Shown here: piece after piece, positions 8,895 to 20,582 of the stretch | Position numbering within the stretch: the first letter of the stretch is position 1 | Layout of the letters: every line of letters starts with the position of its first letter | Source of the DNA: Streptomyces longisporoflavus | GTDB lineage: Bacteria > Actinomycetota > Actinomycetes > Streptomycetales > Streptomycetaceae | Reading direction: 5' to 3' | DNA: 64,000 nt | Assembly: GCF_014649775.1 (NCBI RefSeq) | Contig: NZ_BMTR01000015.1 | Coordinates: 1 to 64,000 of the forward strand | The notes under the pieces: generated by a model | What the model saw: the letters and a program-made list of their open reading frames with translations, nothing else | Database searches by the model: none | Told to the model about the DNA's origin: nothing | Translations under genes and position numbers: made by a program

Positions 8895-10352
8895 GTGAGA
8901 ACCGCGCCCACGATTCTGCATCTGGACATGGATGCCTTCTACGCGTCCGCCGAGCAGGCCGCGAAGCCGAGTCTGCGCGGGAAAGCCGTGGTCGTGGGCG
9001 GTCTGGGACCGCGGGGCGTGGTGGCGACGGCCTCGTACGAAGCGCGCAGGTTCGGGGTGCACTCGGCGATGCCCATGGGGCAGGCGCGGCGCCTCGCGCC
9101 CAATGCCGCCTATCTGGTGCCGCGCTTCGGGCTCTACCGCGAGATCAGCGAGCAGGTGATGACGCTGCTGCGGGCGCTGTCGCCGCTGGTGGAGCCGCTC
9201 AGCCTGGACGAGGCGTTCGTCGACCTGGAGGCGGGCGGCGTGGCCGACGACCAGGCGTCGGCGCTCGCCGTGGGCGAGCGGTTGCGGGCGGACATCAAGG
9301 CGGTGACCGGGCTCGCGGGGTCCGTAGGGCTCGCCGCGTCCAAGATGCTGGCGAAGATCGCCTCCGAGGAGGCCAAGCCGGACGGGCTGCGGTTGATAGT
9401 GCCGGGGACCGAGCGGGACCTGCTCGCGCCGATGTCGGTGCGGACGCTGCCCGGTGTCGGGCCTGCCACCGGGGACCATCTGCGGCGGGGCGGGATCACG
9501 ACCGTGGGCGAGATCGCGGAGGCGGGCGAGGACGAGCTCGTACGGCTCCTCGGCAAGTCCCACGGGAGCGCGCTGTACGCGATGGCCCTCGCGCGGGACG
9601 AACGGCCCGTGGTGGCCGAGCGGGAGTCCAAGTCGGTCAGCGTCGAGGACACGTACGACGTGGACATCCACGACCGGGTGCGGGTCAGGGGAGAGGTGGC
9701 GCGGCTCGCGGAGCGGTGCGTGGAGCGGCTGCGGGCGGCGGGGCACTCGGGGCGGACCATCGTGCTGAAGGTGCGGCGGTTCGACTTCTCGACGCTGACG
9801 CGCTCCGAGACGCTGCGTGGGCCTACGGACGACCCCGGCGTGGTGCGGGAGGCCGCCGCGCGGCTCCTGGAGTCCGTGGACACCACCGGGGGCGTGCGGC
9901 TCCTCGGGGTGGGGGTCACGGGGCTCGCCGACTACACGCAGGAGGATCTCTTCGCGCAGGCCCAGGCGCAGGCCGAGGCCGAAGCCGCGGAGGCCCTGGA
10001 GGCGGAGCGGAACGCCGAGGGGGAGGCGCACGAGGAGGCGCAGGGGGAGATACGGGGGGAGCGGGACGGGGAGAGTCCGGTGGAGGACGTGGCCGAAACC
10101 GGCGATGCGCCGATCCCGCCGGCCGAGCGGCGATGGGCGGCCGGGCACGATGTGCGGCATGCCGATTACGGGCACGGGTGGGTCCAGGGCAGTGGCCTGG
10201 GGCGGGTGACGGTTCGCTTCGAGACGCCGGAGTCGCGGGTGCCGGGGCGGGTGCGGACATTCCGGACCGACGATCCGGCGCTCGAGCCCGCTGAGCCGTT
10301 GCCGCTGATGGCCGCGCCGGGGGAGGGGGCTGGGCAGGGGCCTCTGGTGTAG
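8895..10352 (+). CDS. dinB: DNA polymerase IV (Y-family translesion polymerase)
   Basis: A 485-aa protein. The N-terminus HLDMDAFYASAEQ gives the first catalytic aspartates, and SLDEAFVDLE the palm-domain acidic pair. Helix-hairpin-helix (TLPGVGPATGDHLRR) and little-finger regions follow. It copies past damaged bases at low fidelity. After about residue 345 there is an unusual Glu/Ala-rich linker (to about 410) and a small extra C-terminal domain (HDVRHADYGHGWVQGSGLGR) seen in actinobacterial members. GTG 8895 has only a short AGAGG directly upstream. Downstream lies a 500-base GC-rich repeat field. Confidence 0.9.
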   Translation: MRTAPTILHLDMDAFYASAEQAAKPSLRGKAVVVGGLGPRGVVATASYEARRFGVHSAMPMGQARRLAPNAAYLVPRFGLYREISEQVMTLLRALSPLVEPLSLDEAFVDLEAGGVADDQASALAVGERLRADIKAVTGLAGSVGLAASKMLAKIASEEAKPDGLRLIVPGTERDLLAPMSVRTLPGVGPATGDHLRRGGITTVGEIAEAGEDELVRLLGKSHGSALYAMALARDERPVVAERESKSVSVEDTYDVDIHDRVRVRGEVARLAERCVERLRAAGHSGRTIVLKVRRFDFSTLTRSETLRGPTDDPGVVREAAARLLESVDTTGGVRLLGVGVTGLADYTQEDLFAQAQAQAEAEAAEALEAERNAEGEAHEEAQGEIRGERDGESPVEDVAETGDAPIPPAERRWAAGHDVRHADYGHGWVQGSGLGRVTVRFETPESRVPGRVRTFRTDDPALEPAEPLPLMAAPGEGAGQGPLV

Positions 10353-10365
10353 CCGGTGCTCGACG

Positions 10366-10880
10366 GGTGGGCTCGGGGGCGCGTTGGGCGGACTCAGGGG
10401 CTTGTGGCCGGGGTGGTGCTGGGTGGCCGGGCTCAAGGGTTCGTGGCCGGGTCGGGCCGGGCGGGTGCTGGTGTCGGGGCCAGGGGCTTGTGGCCGGGCG
10501 GGTGCTCGGAGGCCGGACTCGGGGGCTTGCGGCCGGGCCGGGGCTGGCTCTCCGGGCTCACGGGCTTGTGGCCGTGCGCATGCTGGGTGGCCGGGCTCAG
10601 GGCTCGTGGCGCGGTGGCCGGGCTCAGGGCTCGTGGCGCGGTGGCTGGGCTCAGGGCTCGTGGCGCGGTGGCTGGGCTCAGGGGTTCGTGGCCGGGCCGG
10701 GCGGGCGCTGGGTGTCCGGGCTCACGGGCTTGTGGCCGTGCGGGCGCTGGGTGGCCGGGCCAGGGGTTTGTGGCCGTGCGGGCGCTGGGTGGCCGGGCTC
10801 AGGGCTCGTGGCTCGGTGGCTGGGCTCGGGGGCTCCTGGTCGGGCTGGTGCTCGGTGGATGGCCTCAGGGCTCGTGGCCG
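10366..10880 (+). repeat. GC-rich degenerate minisatellite between dinB and the PRC-barrel gene
   Basis: About 515 bases made of variants of a short G-rich motif (GGGCTCRGGGGCTTGTGGCCGG and similar). The most regular part is three 27-bp units at 10594-10620, 10621-10647 and 10648-10674; the second and third are identical and the first differs by one base. All three forward frames stay open because the repeat lacks T-A-rich codons, but none has a ribosome site or a protein-like composition, so I read it as non-coding. Confidence 0.8.
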
Positions 10881-10883
10881 GGG

Positions 10884-11261
10884 TCAGGCGTTCTCCTGGC
10901 CTGCGATCTTGCCGAAGTCCTGGTCCGGCGGGGGTGGCTGCGGGGGTGCGATGTCCAGGCCGTAATGGTGGTAGAGCTGCAGCTCCTGTTCGGGGGAGAG
11001 GTGGCGGCCCACACCGAAATCGGGGGCGTCCTTGATCAGGGCGCGCTCGAAGGGGATGCGCAGAGTGCCGTCGCCGGTGAGCTCGCTGGGTTCCAGGGGC
11101 ACGAACGCGTCCCGGCTGAACAGCCCCGTACGTATGGCAGCCCATTCCGGGGTGCCCGTGGCATCGTCGAGATAGACCTCGTCGATCGTGCCGATCTTGG
11201 CCCCGTTCAGGTCGAACGCCTTCCGGCCGATCAGGTTGCGCGGATCGATATCGGTCTGCAC
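10884..11261 (-). CDS. PRC-barrel domain protein
   Basis: A 125-aa soluble protein. Residues 5-85 form a PRC-barrel (LIGRKAFDLNGAKIGTIDEV, DAFVPLEPSELTGDGTLRIP), followed by a helical tail (LSPEQELQLYHHYGLD). PRC barrels bind RNA or protein partners (RimM, photosystem reaction centre H subunit); the role of the stand-alone form is unknown and it is often stress-linked in actinobacteria. GTG 11261 has GGAGGG 3 bases upstream on the minus strand. It is divergent from the gcvP riboswitch transcript. Confidence 0.8.
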   Translation of the reverse strand: MQTDIDPRNLIGRKAFDLNGAKIGTIDEVYLDDATGTPEWAAIRTGLFSRDAFVPLEPSELTGDGTLRIPFERALIKDAPDFGVGRHLSPEQELQLYHHYGLDIAPPQPPPPDQDFGKIAGQENA

Positions 11262-11316
11262 GGTCCCTCCAACTGGTCGGGGCTTGTCGAAGTGGGGCGT
11301 AACTCATCCTTGTTCG

Positions 11317-11392
11317 TTCGTAATCACTACGAAAGAGCACTTCGGGGCAGGCGGCCACTCGAGGGATGGCCCGCGGTCCTCGCTGGTAGGCT
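11317..11392 (+). promoter_or_regulatory. Divergent control region with inverted repeat and -10 of the gcvP leader
   Basis: An inverted repeat TTCGTA-N5-TACGAA lies at 11317-11333 between the PRC-barrel gene and the gcvP leader. A TAGGCT -10 hexamer at 11387-11392 would start transcription near 11399, immediately before the glycine riboswitch. The -35 is not obvious. Which gene the inverted repeat controls cannot be told. Confidence 0.45.
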
Positions 11393-11407
11393 GGCGGATG
11401 GCTGCTG

Positions 11408-11636
11408 ACCCCGTGCGGGAGAGCTCTCCGGTTGAGACACCGGGGGCGCCGAAGGAGCAACTCCTCCCCGGAATCTCTCAGGCCCATGTACCGCACGGAC
11501 GAGGTCACTCTGGAAAGCAGGGCGGGCGTCGGGCGGGCACGTTCGGAACCCCTCCTCACCGACGGTGAAAGCCGGGACGAGGCCCCTCGCGGGGCACGGC
11601 CCGGTGAAACTCTCAGGTTGAGATGACAGAGGGGGA
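11408..11636 (+). promoter_or_regulatory. Tandem glycine riboswitch of gcvP
   Basis: Two glycine aptamers in series. The first (about 11408-11520) contains GGGAGAGCTC, the conserved GCGCCGAAGGAGCAA (11446-11460) and AATCTCTCAGGCCC. The second (about 11540-11636) contains CACCGACGGTGAAAGCC, GGTGAAACTCTCAGGTT and ATGACAGAGGGGGA. Glycine binding to such tandems turns on the glycine cleavage system; this is documented for Streptomyces. An 8-bp hairpin at 11644-11667 (GGGGTACC / GGTGCCCC) between the aptamers and the ribosome site could be the expression platform; no T-run follows, so control may be translational or Rho-linked. Confidence 0.93.
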
Positions 11637-11700
11637 GGCCGTCGGGGTACCCGTGCCGTGGTGCCCCTCGCAGGTCGCGTCAGACCAGGAGGCCTCCGCA

Positions 11701-14586
<2,886 letters not shown>

Positions 14587-14608
14587 TGTCGCGTCCCGCA
14601 CATGCGTG

Positions 14609-14648
14609 GGGGCCGGTCCGGAGGTTGTCTCTCCGGGTCGGCCCCTTT
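14609..14648 (+). terminator. Terminator after gcvP
   Basis: A 15-bp near-perfect stem (14609-14623 with 14631-14645, one mismatch or wobble) with a 7-base loop, followed by TTTGT. It lies 23 bases after the gcvP stop and also separates it from the convergent DUF5999 gene. Confidence 0.8.
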
Positions 14649-14686
14649 GTCGTCCGTGCTGTTGTCCGTGCCGTGTCGCTGCGGCG

Positions 14687-14893
14687 TCAAGCGGCGGTCA
14701 TGATCGTGTCCGTGCCCAGCGGTCGGTGCGGGGCGATGATCTGTCCGTCCGGCAGCAGCTCACCGGTGTCCTCGAAGAGGAGGACGCCGTTGCACAGCAG
14801 GCTCCAGCCCTGCTCAGGGTGGCTCGCCATGAGAAGCGCGGCCTCCCGGTCTGCGGAGTCGGCTGTCGGGCACGGTGGTTGGTGCTGGCACAT
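14687..14893 (-). CDS. DUF5999 family small protein
   Basis: A 68-aa protein starting MCQHQPPCPTADSADREAA and containing HPEQGWSLLCNGVLLFEDTG. It is a Streptomyces-type conserved small protein with three cysteines in the first half (a C-x3-Q-x2-C-like N-terminus). Function unknown. ATG 14893 is chosen because the conserved region starts there; a weak GAAAG site lies upstream. An in-frame ATG at 14959 would add 22 non-conserved-looking residues. The 306 bases upstream (14894-15199) hold no other gene; they include the likely promoter region. Confidence 0.75.
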   Translation of the reverse strand: MCQHQPPCPTADSADREAALLMASHPEQGWSLLCNGVLLFEDTGELLPDGQIIAPHRPLGTDTIMTAA

Positions 14894-15199
14894 GGAAGGG
14901 TTCTTTCGCTGCGGTGTGATGGCTGTGCTGTCTGCCTTGCGGCTCGATGCGGCGTTCATGGCCGCCCCCCGTTCAGTCGGTCCGGTCCCAGTGTTGCCCT
15001 ACGGGAGTCAATCCGCAGGGATTTGGCGGCAGCGCTCCTTACTGCTTAATGACGTATCACCCGCCCGGACGGTTCAGCCCAACTGCACTGTCTATTCGGG
15101 TGGTTCGGGGTGGTCATACCGGGCTAGTCCGTACGGGTGCCGGACGCGCCGAGCCCCGCGGCCGGGAACGGCGGCGGGGCACGGAAACGTACGGCGAGG

Positions 15200-15784
15200 T
15201 CAGGCGGGCGAGCCGAGCAGCGGTGCGGGGCTCATGCGGTGGGTGAGGACCTTGAGAAGTTCCGCGGCGCGGTGCGGGCGGTGCGCCGCGATGCCGGGAG
15301 GCGCGGGCGCCAGGGGCACGAGGATGTCGGAGGCGTCGAGATGGCCGCCCGCCGCGTCCGCCGTGCAGTCGCCGTGCAGCCACAGTGTCAGCATGTAGAG
15401 CTCGGGTACGGACAACAACCGTGGTTGATAGGGCAGCTGCATCGCCTCGGCCTGGCGCAGGGCGCGTTCGGTGGCCGCGATGTACGGGCCCTCGAAGAAG
15501 TGGGAGAAGGTCCAGCCGTCGGGTGTCAGCATCGTGTCCGCCGCGGCGACGGCGCGCTCGCCGCAGCGGATCAGGAAACGCCACCCCGCGAGCCGGGTGG
15601 GCGAGGTGCCGGAGGGGGTGATCCGGTCCAGGACATGTACGGGCAAGGGAAGTTCGGGGCTTGCGGGTCCCTGTGCGGCGCGCAGGGACGGGGTTCGGGC
15701 TTCGCGTACGGCGGTGGGTGAACCGAGTGCCGCGAGGACGCTGCGCAGGGCGGGCGCGGGAGCCGGGGGGACTTGCAGCGGCAT
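15200..15784 (-). CDS. Hypothetical protein
   Basis: A 194-aa protein I do not recognise. The N-terminal 60 residues are Pro/Ala-rich, and the middle (GWRFLIRCGERAVAAADTML, SHFFEGPYIAATERALRQAE) looks alpha-helical and folded. There is no signal peptide or membrane segment. ATG 15784 is preceded by GAGAGG about 11 bases away on the minus strand. Third-position G/C bias supports coding. It is probably single-gene: the next gene upstream on the same strand is the glutamate-cysteine ligase region in opposite orientation. Confidence 0.65.
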   Translation of the reverse strand: MPLQVPPAPAPALRSVLAALGSPTAVREARTPSLRAAQGPASPELPLPVHVLDRITPSGTSPTRLAGWRFLIRCGERAVAAADTMLTPDGWTFSHFFEGPYIAATERALRQAEAMQLPYQPRLLSVPELYMLTLWLHGDCTADAAGGHLDASDILVPLAPAPPGIAAHRPHRAAELLKVLTHRMSPAPLLGSPA

Positions 15785-16277
15785 GATGGGTCGCCTCTCT
15801 CATTCGACAGGCACGGTGGAACGAGGACAGGTGCGGACGTCGCTGTCTGCTCCGGGGGCAGAGGGGGCGGGCAGGGGACCGCGGGCGCCAACTCTCTGCC
15901 TCGTTCGCGGAGTTTATACGACACGTGTTCAGGCGGTGTTTCAGCTAACCGCACCCGATATTACCGACAAGGCGATATCCGGTCGCCATTTTGCGGGCTT
16001 TACCCCGATTCCGGATGAGCCCGGGCCTTTGACCTCGGCGCCCTTCGCCGGAGCGGTCGGCCGATTCTCATCGGCGTTTTTCACCAGGGTTCGGCACGCC
16101 GATTCCGGCGGCGAACCTCATGCCTGGTGAATGTGCCGCCCGTACATGGCATCGAGCCTACTGGGCCCGCGGCATGTGCGGGGCGTTATCGATCACTTTG
16201 CAGGGCATCATTGGTCGAGACACAGCGGCCGGATCATTGGCTGCCCATCAGAGCCCAGCAGAGGAGGGGACGCTTCG
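15785..16277. other. Gene-free divergent intergenic region
   Basis: About 490 bases between the hypothetical gene (minus) and the glutamate-cysteine ligase-like gene (plus). I see no gene. The stretch 15905-16080 is clearly less GC-rich than its surroundings (for example GTTTATACGACACGTGTTC at 15911-15929 and ACCCGATATTACCG near 15952), which suggests a regulatory region. No operator or hairpin stands out enough to name. Confidence 0.5.
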
Positions 16278-17795
16278 ATGGGGGAGAAGGTCGTAGCAGG
16301 CACGTTTGACCTGGCCGAGCGGCACCGGTACCGGAGCAAGCTCAAGGAGTGTCTCGCGGGGTTGCGGAGGCTGTTGGACGAGGAGCGGTTCGACAGGCCC
16401 AAGAACCTCATGGGCGTGGAGATCGAGCTGAATCTCGCGGGACCCGACGGCATGCCGAGAATGCTGAATGCTGAAGTTCTCGAACGCATCGCGAGCCGTG
16501 ACTTCCAGACGGAACTCGGAATGTTTAATCTTGAAGTCAATATCGCCCCGCACCGATTGGGCGGACGTGTTCTCGACCGTCTCGCCGAGGAGCTGCGCAC
16601 CGGCCTCGCCTATGCCCACCGTAAAGCGAACGAGGTGAACGCCGGCATCGTGATGATCGGAATTCTGCCGACCCTCGCGCACCATGACCTGGTCTCGGGA
16701 AATCTCTCCGACGTCGACCGTTACGCCCTGCTCAACGATCAGATCGTGGCGGCCCGCGGCGAGGAGTTCGTCCTCGACATCCAGGGCGTGGAGCGACTGA
16801 ACTGCACCTCCGCGTCGATCGCGCCCGAAGCGGCGTGCACGTCCGTGCAGTTGCACCTTCAGGTCACGCCGGGCAGATTCGCCGACGTGTGGAACGCGGC
16901 GCAGGCGGTCGCCGCGGCGCAGATCGCCGTCGGCGCCAACGCGCCCTTCCTGTTCGGACGCGAGCTGTGGCGCGAGTCGCGTCCTCCGCTGTTCCTGCAG
17001 TCCACCGACACCCGCCCGCCCGAGCTCCAGGCGCAGGGCGTGCGGCCGCGGACGTGGTTCGGGGAGCGCTGGATCAGCGACGCGTACGAGCTTTTCGAGG
17101 AGAATCTGCGTTACTTCCCCGCACTGCTGCCCCTCCTGGACGACGAGGACCCGCTTGAGGTGCTCGACGACGGCCGCGTGCCGCAGCTCGGCGAACTCGT
17201 CCTGCACAACGGCACCGTCTACCGCTGGAACCGGCCCGTGTACGGCATCGCGGGCGGTGTCCCGCATCTGCGCGTCGAGAACCGCGTGCTGCCCGCGGGC
17301 CCCACCGTCACCGATGTCATCGCCAACGCCGCCTTCTACTACGGCGTCGTACGCGCCCTTGCCGAGGAGCCCCGGCCCGTGTGGTCGCGGCTGCCCTTCG
17401 AGGCCGCGGCCCGCAACTTCGACACCGCGTGCCGCGACGGCATCGAGGCCCGTCTGCAGTGGCCCCGGCGCGGCCGCTACGGCGGGATCACCGAGGTGCC
17501 CGCGGTCGCTCTCGTGCGCGACGAGCTGTTGCCGCTCGCCGCCGCGGGGCTCGACGCGTGGGGCGTCGAGCCCGCCGACCGTGACTTCTACCTCGGCGTC
17601 ATCGAGGAGCGGTGCAGGCGGCGGGTGAACGGGGCGTCCTGGCAGGCGGCGACGTACCACCAGGCCCTGGAGACCGGGCTCGAACGCGAGGCCGCGCTCG
17701 CCGCGACCACCCGGCGCTACGCCGAGCTGATGCACGCGGGGGACCCCGTGCACACCTGGCCGGTGGGACTGCCCGAGCCCGCCGTCCTCAGCTAG
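16278..17795 (+). CDS. Glutamate-cysteine ligase family protein
   Basis: A 505-aa protein of the GCS2-like ATP-dependent carboxylate-amine ligase group. NLMGVEIELNL (about 36-46) is the acidic metal/ATP-binding strand, and ELGMFNLEVNIAPHRLGGRV (about 76-95) and ENRVLPAGPTVTD (about 334-346) are conserved blocks. The family forms gamma-glutamyl bonds. Streptomycetes use mycothiol rather than glutathione, so the physiological product is uncertain; ergothioneine-type EgtA proteins are a distant comparison. ATG 16278 has GAGGAGG at 16260-16266; the upstream open frame lacks coding character. Confidence 0.82.
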   Translation: MGEKVVAGTFDLAERHRYRSKLKECLAGLRRLLDEERFDRPKNLMGVEIELNLAGPDGMPRMLNAEVLERIASRDFQTELGMFNLEVNIAPHRLGGRVLDRLAEELRTGLAYAHRKANEVNAGIVMIGILPTLAHHDLVSGNLSDVDRYALLNDQIVAARGEEFVLDIQGVERLNCTSASIAPEAACTSVQLHLQVTPGRFADVWNAAQAVAAAQIAVGANAPFLFGRELWRESRPPLFLQSTDTRPPELQAQGVRPRTWFGERWISDAYELFEENLRYFPALLPLLDDEDPLEVLDDGRVPQLGELVLHNGTVYRWNRPVYGIAGGVPHLRVENRVLPAGPTVTDVIANAAFYYGVVRALAEEPRPVWSRLPFEAAARNFDTACRDGIEARLQWPRRGRYGGITEVPAVALVRDELLPLAAAGLDAWGVEPADRDFYLGVIEERCRRRVNGASWQAATYHQALETGLEREAALAATTRRYAELMHAGDPVHTWPVGLPEPAVLS

Positions 17796-17824
17796 GACGT
17801 CATGCACCGGGAGTGGAGGCGGGC

Positions 17825-19594
17825 TCAGCCGTGGCTGCCCGCCTCCATGATGGCCTTGAGGATGACCGCGTGGATCTGCGCCGGGTCGTCGACCTGGTGA
17901 CCTGATCCGCCGGTCGCCTCCGCGATCTGCACCACCTCTTCCTTGTCCGCGTCCGGACCGACCGCGATGGCGATGAGCGGCACCGGGCGCTTGGGGTCGG
18001 AGAGGTTCTCCAGCCGTGAGATGAGGTCGCCGCGGGAGATGGAGCCGGGGTCCTGGTTGACGCCGTCCGTGAGCACCACGAGCGCGTTGAACTTGCCGCC
18101 CGCGTAGGTGGACGTGGCTTCCTTGTAGGCCGCGAGCGTGGTGTCGTACAGGCCGGTCGCCCCGCCCGGGATGGGCGCCAAGTTGCCGAAGGCCTCCGAG
18201 ACCCTGTCCCGCTGGGTGCCCTCGCCCTTGCGGTCGCCGAGCCGCTCGGTCGGGACGAGTTCGCGGTAGTCGCGCTTGCCGTCCAGGAGGGTGGCGAACT
18301 CCCAGAGGCCGATCTCGTCCTCGTCGGTGAACCCCGCGAGCGCCCGCAGCAGCGAGGACTTGGTGACCTCCATCCGGGACTGGTTCTGGCCCGGCACGAA
18401 CGCGCCCATGGAGTCCGAGACGTCGACGACCGTGCTGAGCCGGGCGCTCTGGACGGTGATCGTCCACATGCCGAGCGTCTCCTGGAGTTCCTTCTCGCCG
18501 GGAGGCTCGCTCGCCTCGGCCGTGTACGGCTGGGGAGTCCGGCCGCCGGCGGCCGTGACGAGCTTCGCCGGCGGGGCCTCGGCGCCGGTCCTGAAGCCGT
18601 GCTCCGCCAGGATCGCGCGCCCCTCGTCGTCGCCGAAGAGCGTCATGAACCGCAGGGCGGCCCGGCTCTGGTCCGTGGACAGTTCGTCCTCCCGGACCAG
18701 CGTGTACGGGTAGTCGAGACGGGGTGAGCCGTCCTTCGGGTAGAACATGTCGAGGCTGTTCCCCTCGCCCGCCGACGCGTTGTGCTTGTACGCGGCCTGT
18801 TCGGAGAGGATCAGCGCCTGGTTGCGCCGCGGGTTGCTCTTCTCGGAGCCGGACGCGTCGCGGGCCACGGTGTCCACGAGCCGGCTGTCGCTGTCGGACG
18901 TGCGCGAGGACAGCGCCTTGGCCATCCCCGCGGCCCGCGTGTCACCGCCCTTGCCGCCCGACTTCCCCGCGGCGCTCAGCTTGGCGAGCGCGAGCAGGCC
19001 GGTCGCGCTGCGCGCGGGGTCGGCGGCACCGAGCCGCAGCTTGTCGCTCTTCATCGCGGCGCCGGCCAACTCGAGCCAGTCGTACGTCTTCTCGGGCCAG
19101 CCCAGGGACTCGGCGGCGGAAGGCACCATGGCCATGCCAATCGGAGAGGAGGCTATGTTCCCCGCGGGAGCGACCTTGTTCTGCTTGCTGCCCGGGCCGA
19201 CGCGCTGCAGCCACAGTTCGCTGTCCGGCACCCACACGTCGTAACCCGGATCGCCCTGGCCCGTGCGCAGTTCGCCGGCGACCTTGTACGAGTCACGGGC
19301 GGTGACCCGGACGTCGATGCACGACCCGTCGGAGGTGACCTCCTTCACGCGTGCGTCGTCGGCGGCCGCACGCAGGGCGGGGGCGATGTCCGGGGCGGCG
19401 ACCACGTCGAGTTCCACCGCCTCGTCGCGGCACGAATCACCGAAGGACAGCAGGTCGCTGCGGACGGCCGCCGCGGTGCCCGCCGCGACCGTCAGGACGA
19501 GTGCCGTCGCGACGGCGACGGTGCGGCCGCGGCTGCGCGGCCGTGGGCCGGATGCGTCAGCCCCGGCCTCATCGGGCAAGCTGTGACGTCCCAT
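17825..19594 (-). CDS. Exported solute-binding / von Willebrand A domain protein
   Basis: A 589-aa protein. A twin-basic N-terminus and one hydrophobic segment (about residues 24-44) are followed by a periplasmic-binding-like region (about 50-380: VAAPDIAPALRAAADDARVK, YDVWVPDSELWLQ). A VWA domain from about 385 has a metal-ion site DVSDS near 390 and VVLTDGVNQD later. It is probably membrane-anchored outside the cell and may link ligand sensing to adhesion or assembly (inference). ATG 19594 has AAGGAGG about 10 bases upstream. No transport permease is adjacent. Confidence 0.82.
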   Translation of the reverse strand: MGRHSLPDEAGADASGPRPRSRGRTVAVATALVLTVAAGTAAAVRSDLLSFGDSCRDEAVELDVVAAPDIAPALRAAADDARVKEVTSDGSCIDVRVTARDSYKVAGELRTGQGDPGYDVWVPDSELWLQRVGPGSKQNKVAPAGNIASSPIGMAMVPSAAESLGWPEKTYDWLELAGAAMKSDKLRLGAADPARSATGLLALAKLSAAGKSGGKGGDTRAAGMAKALSSRTSDSDSRLVDTVARDASGSEKSNPRRNQALILSEQAAYKHNASAGEGNSLDMFYPKDGSPRLDYPYTLVREDELSTDQSRAALRFMTLFGDDEGRAILAEHGFRTGAEAPPAKLVTAAGGRTPQPYTAEASEPPGEKELQETLGMWTITVQSARLSTVVDVSDSMGAFVPGQNQSRMEVTKSSLLRALAGFTDEDEIGLWEFATLLDGKRDYRELVPTERLGDRKGEGTQRDRVSEAFGNLAPIPGGATGLYDTTLAAYKEATSTYAGGKFNALVVLTDGVNQDPGSISRGDLISRLENLSDPKRPVPLIAIAVGPDADKEEVVQIAEATGGSGHQVDDPAQIHAVILKAIMEAGSHG

Positions 19595-19760
19595 GGCGGT
19601 GGTGCCCCTCCTTGAGTGATGAAGCAAGGAAAGAGGGGGTGGCATGACCGCAGTCGGCGTCCGTCCCCCTCGGCCTGTCGCGCACGATCTTCGTAACTTC
19701 TTTCGAGACCCTAGTGGGACGGGGATGGGGATGAGGCGGGATTACTCAACTGGAGGCGGA

Positions 19761-20561
19761 GTGCAAGCGGAGTCCGGGCCGTTGGCCGGTTCTTTTCGGG
19801 GTGAGGGGCCATCGCGACGGATCCTGCGGGACGAGACGCTGCTCGTCCTGGCCCTTTCACTGGGCGCGAGCGGTGTGTCCGCCCTGATCAGCTTTGTCGG
19901 ATCGGTCACCAGGCCGGGCGGTCTGAAGGACCAGGCGGCGACCATGAACGCGTCCGCCGCTCCGGGACGGCCATGGCTTGATCTCGCGTGGCAACTCTTC
20001 GGGATCACGACCGCCCTGGTGCCGGTGGCGCTGGTCGCGCACTTCCTGATCAGGGAGGGCGCCGGACTGCGCACGATCGGCTTCGACCGGAGCCGGCCGT
20101 GGCCGGATCTGGGACGCGGGGCGGCGATCGCCGCGGTGATCGGCAGTACCGGCATCGCGTTCTATCTGGCGGCGCGCGGGCTCGGGTTCAACCTGACGGT
20201 GGTGCCGGAGGACCTGCCGGACGTGTGGTGGAAGTACCCGGTGCTCGTGCTCTCAGCGGTGCAGAACGCGGTGCTCGAGGAAGTGATCGTCGTCGGCTAT
20301 CTGCTGCGCAGGTTCGGGCAGTTGGGGTGGACGCCGATGGCCGCGCTTGTCGGGAGTTCGGTGCTGCGCGGCTCATACCACCTCTACCAGGGCATCGGCG
20401 GGTTCATCGGGAACATGGCGATGGGTGTGGTCTTCGTGCTCCTGTACCGGCGGTGGGGGCGCGTCGGGCCGCTGGTGGTGGCGCACTCGCTCCTCGACAT
20501 CGGGGCGTTCGTCGGGTACGCGCTGCTCGCGGGCAAGGTGGGGTGGCTGCCCACGCCTTAG
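19761..20561 (+). CDS. CPBP family intramembrane glutamic endopeptidase
   Basis: A 266-aa membrane protein with about seven helices and the CAAX/CPBP (Abi) motifs: EEVIVVGYLLRR (E173, E174), SYHLYQG and HSLLD. Members are membrane proteases or are linked to bacteriocin immunity; the substrate is unknown. GTG 19761 is chosen for GGAGG at 19752-19756. ATG 19728, ATG 19734 and ATG 19644 are in-frame alternatives further upstream. It is followed by a bidirectional terminator. Confidence 0.83.
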   Translation: MQAESGPLAGSFRGEGPSRRILRDETLLVLALSLGASGVSALISFVGSVTRPGGLKDQAATMNASAAPGRPWLDLAWQLFGITTALVPVALVAHFLIREGAGLRTIGFDRSRPWPDLGRGAAIAAVIGSTGIAFYLAARGLGFNLTVVPEDLPDVWWKYPVLVLSAVQNAVLEEVIVVGYLLRRFGQLGWTPMAALVGSSVLRGSYHLYQGIGGFIGNMAMGVVFVLLYRRWGRVGPLVVAHSLLDIGAFVGYALLAGKVGWLPTP

Positions 20562-20582
20562 CCGGCGGGTATACGGGCGGTT

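Noticed and set aside
10356..11408. Long forward open frames across the minisatellite (up to 350 codons)
   Set aside because: All three frames are open because of base composition; repeats give low-complexity products and there is no ribosome site. The real PRC-barrel gene lies on the other strand.
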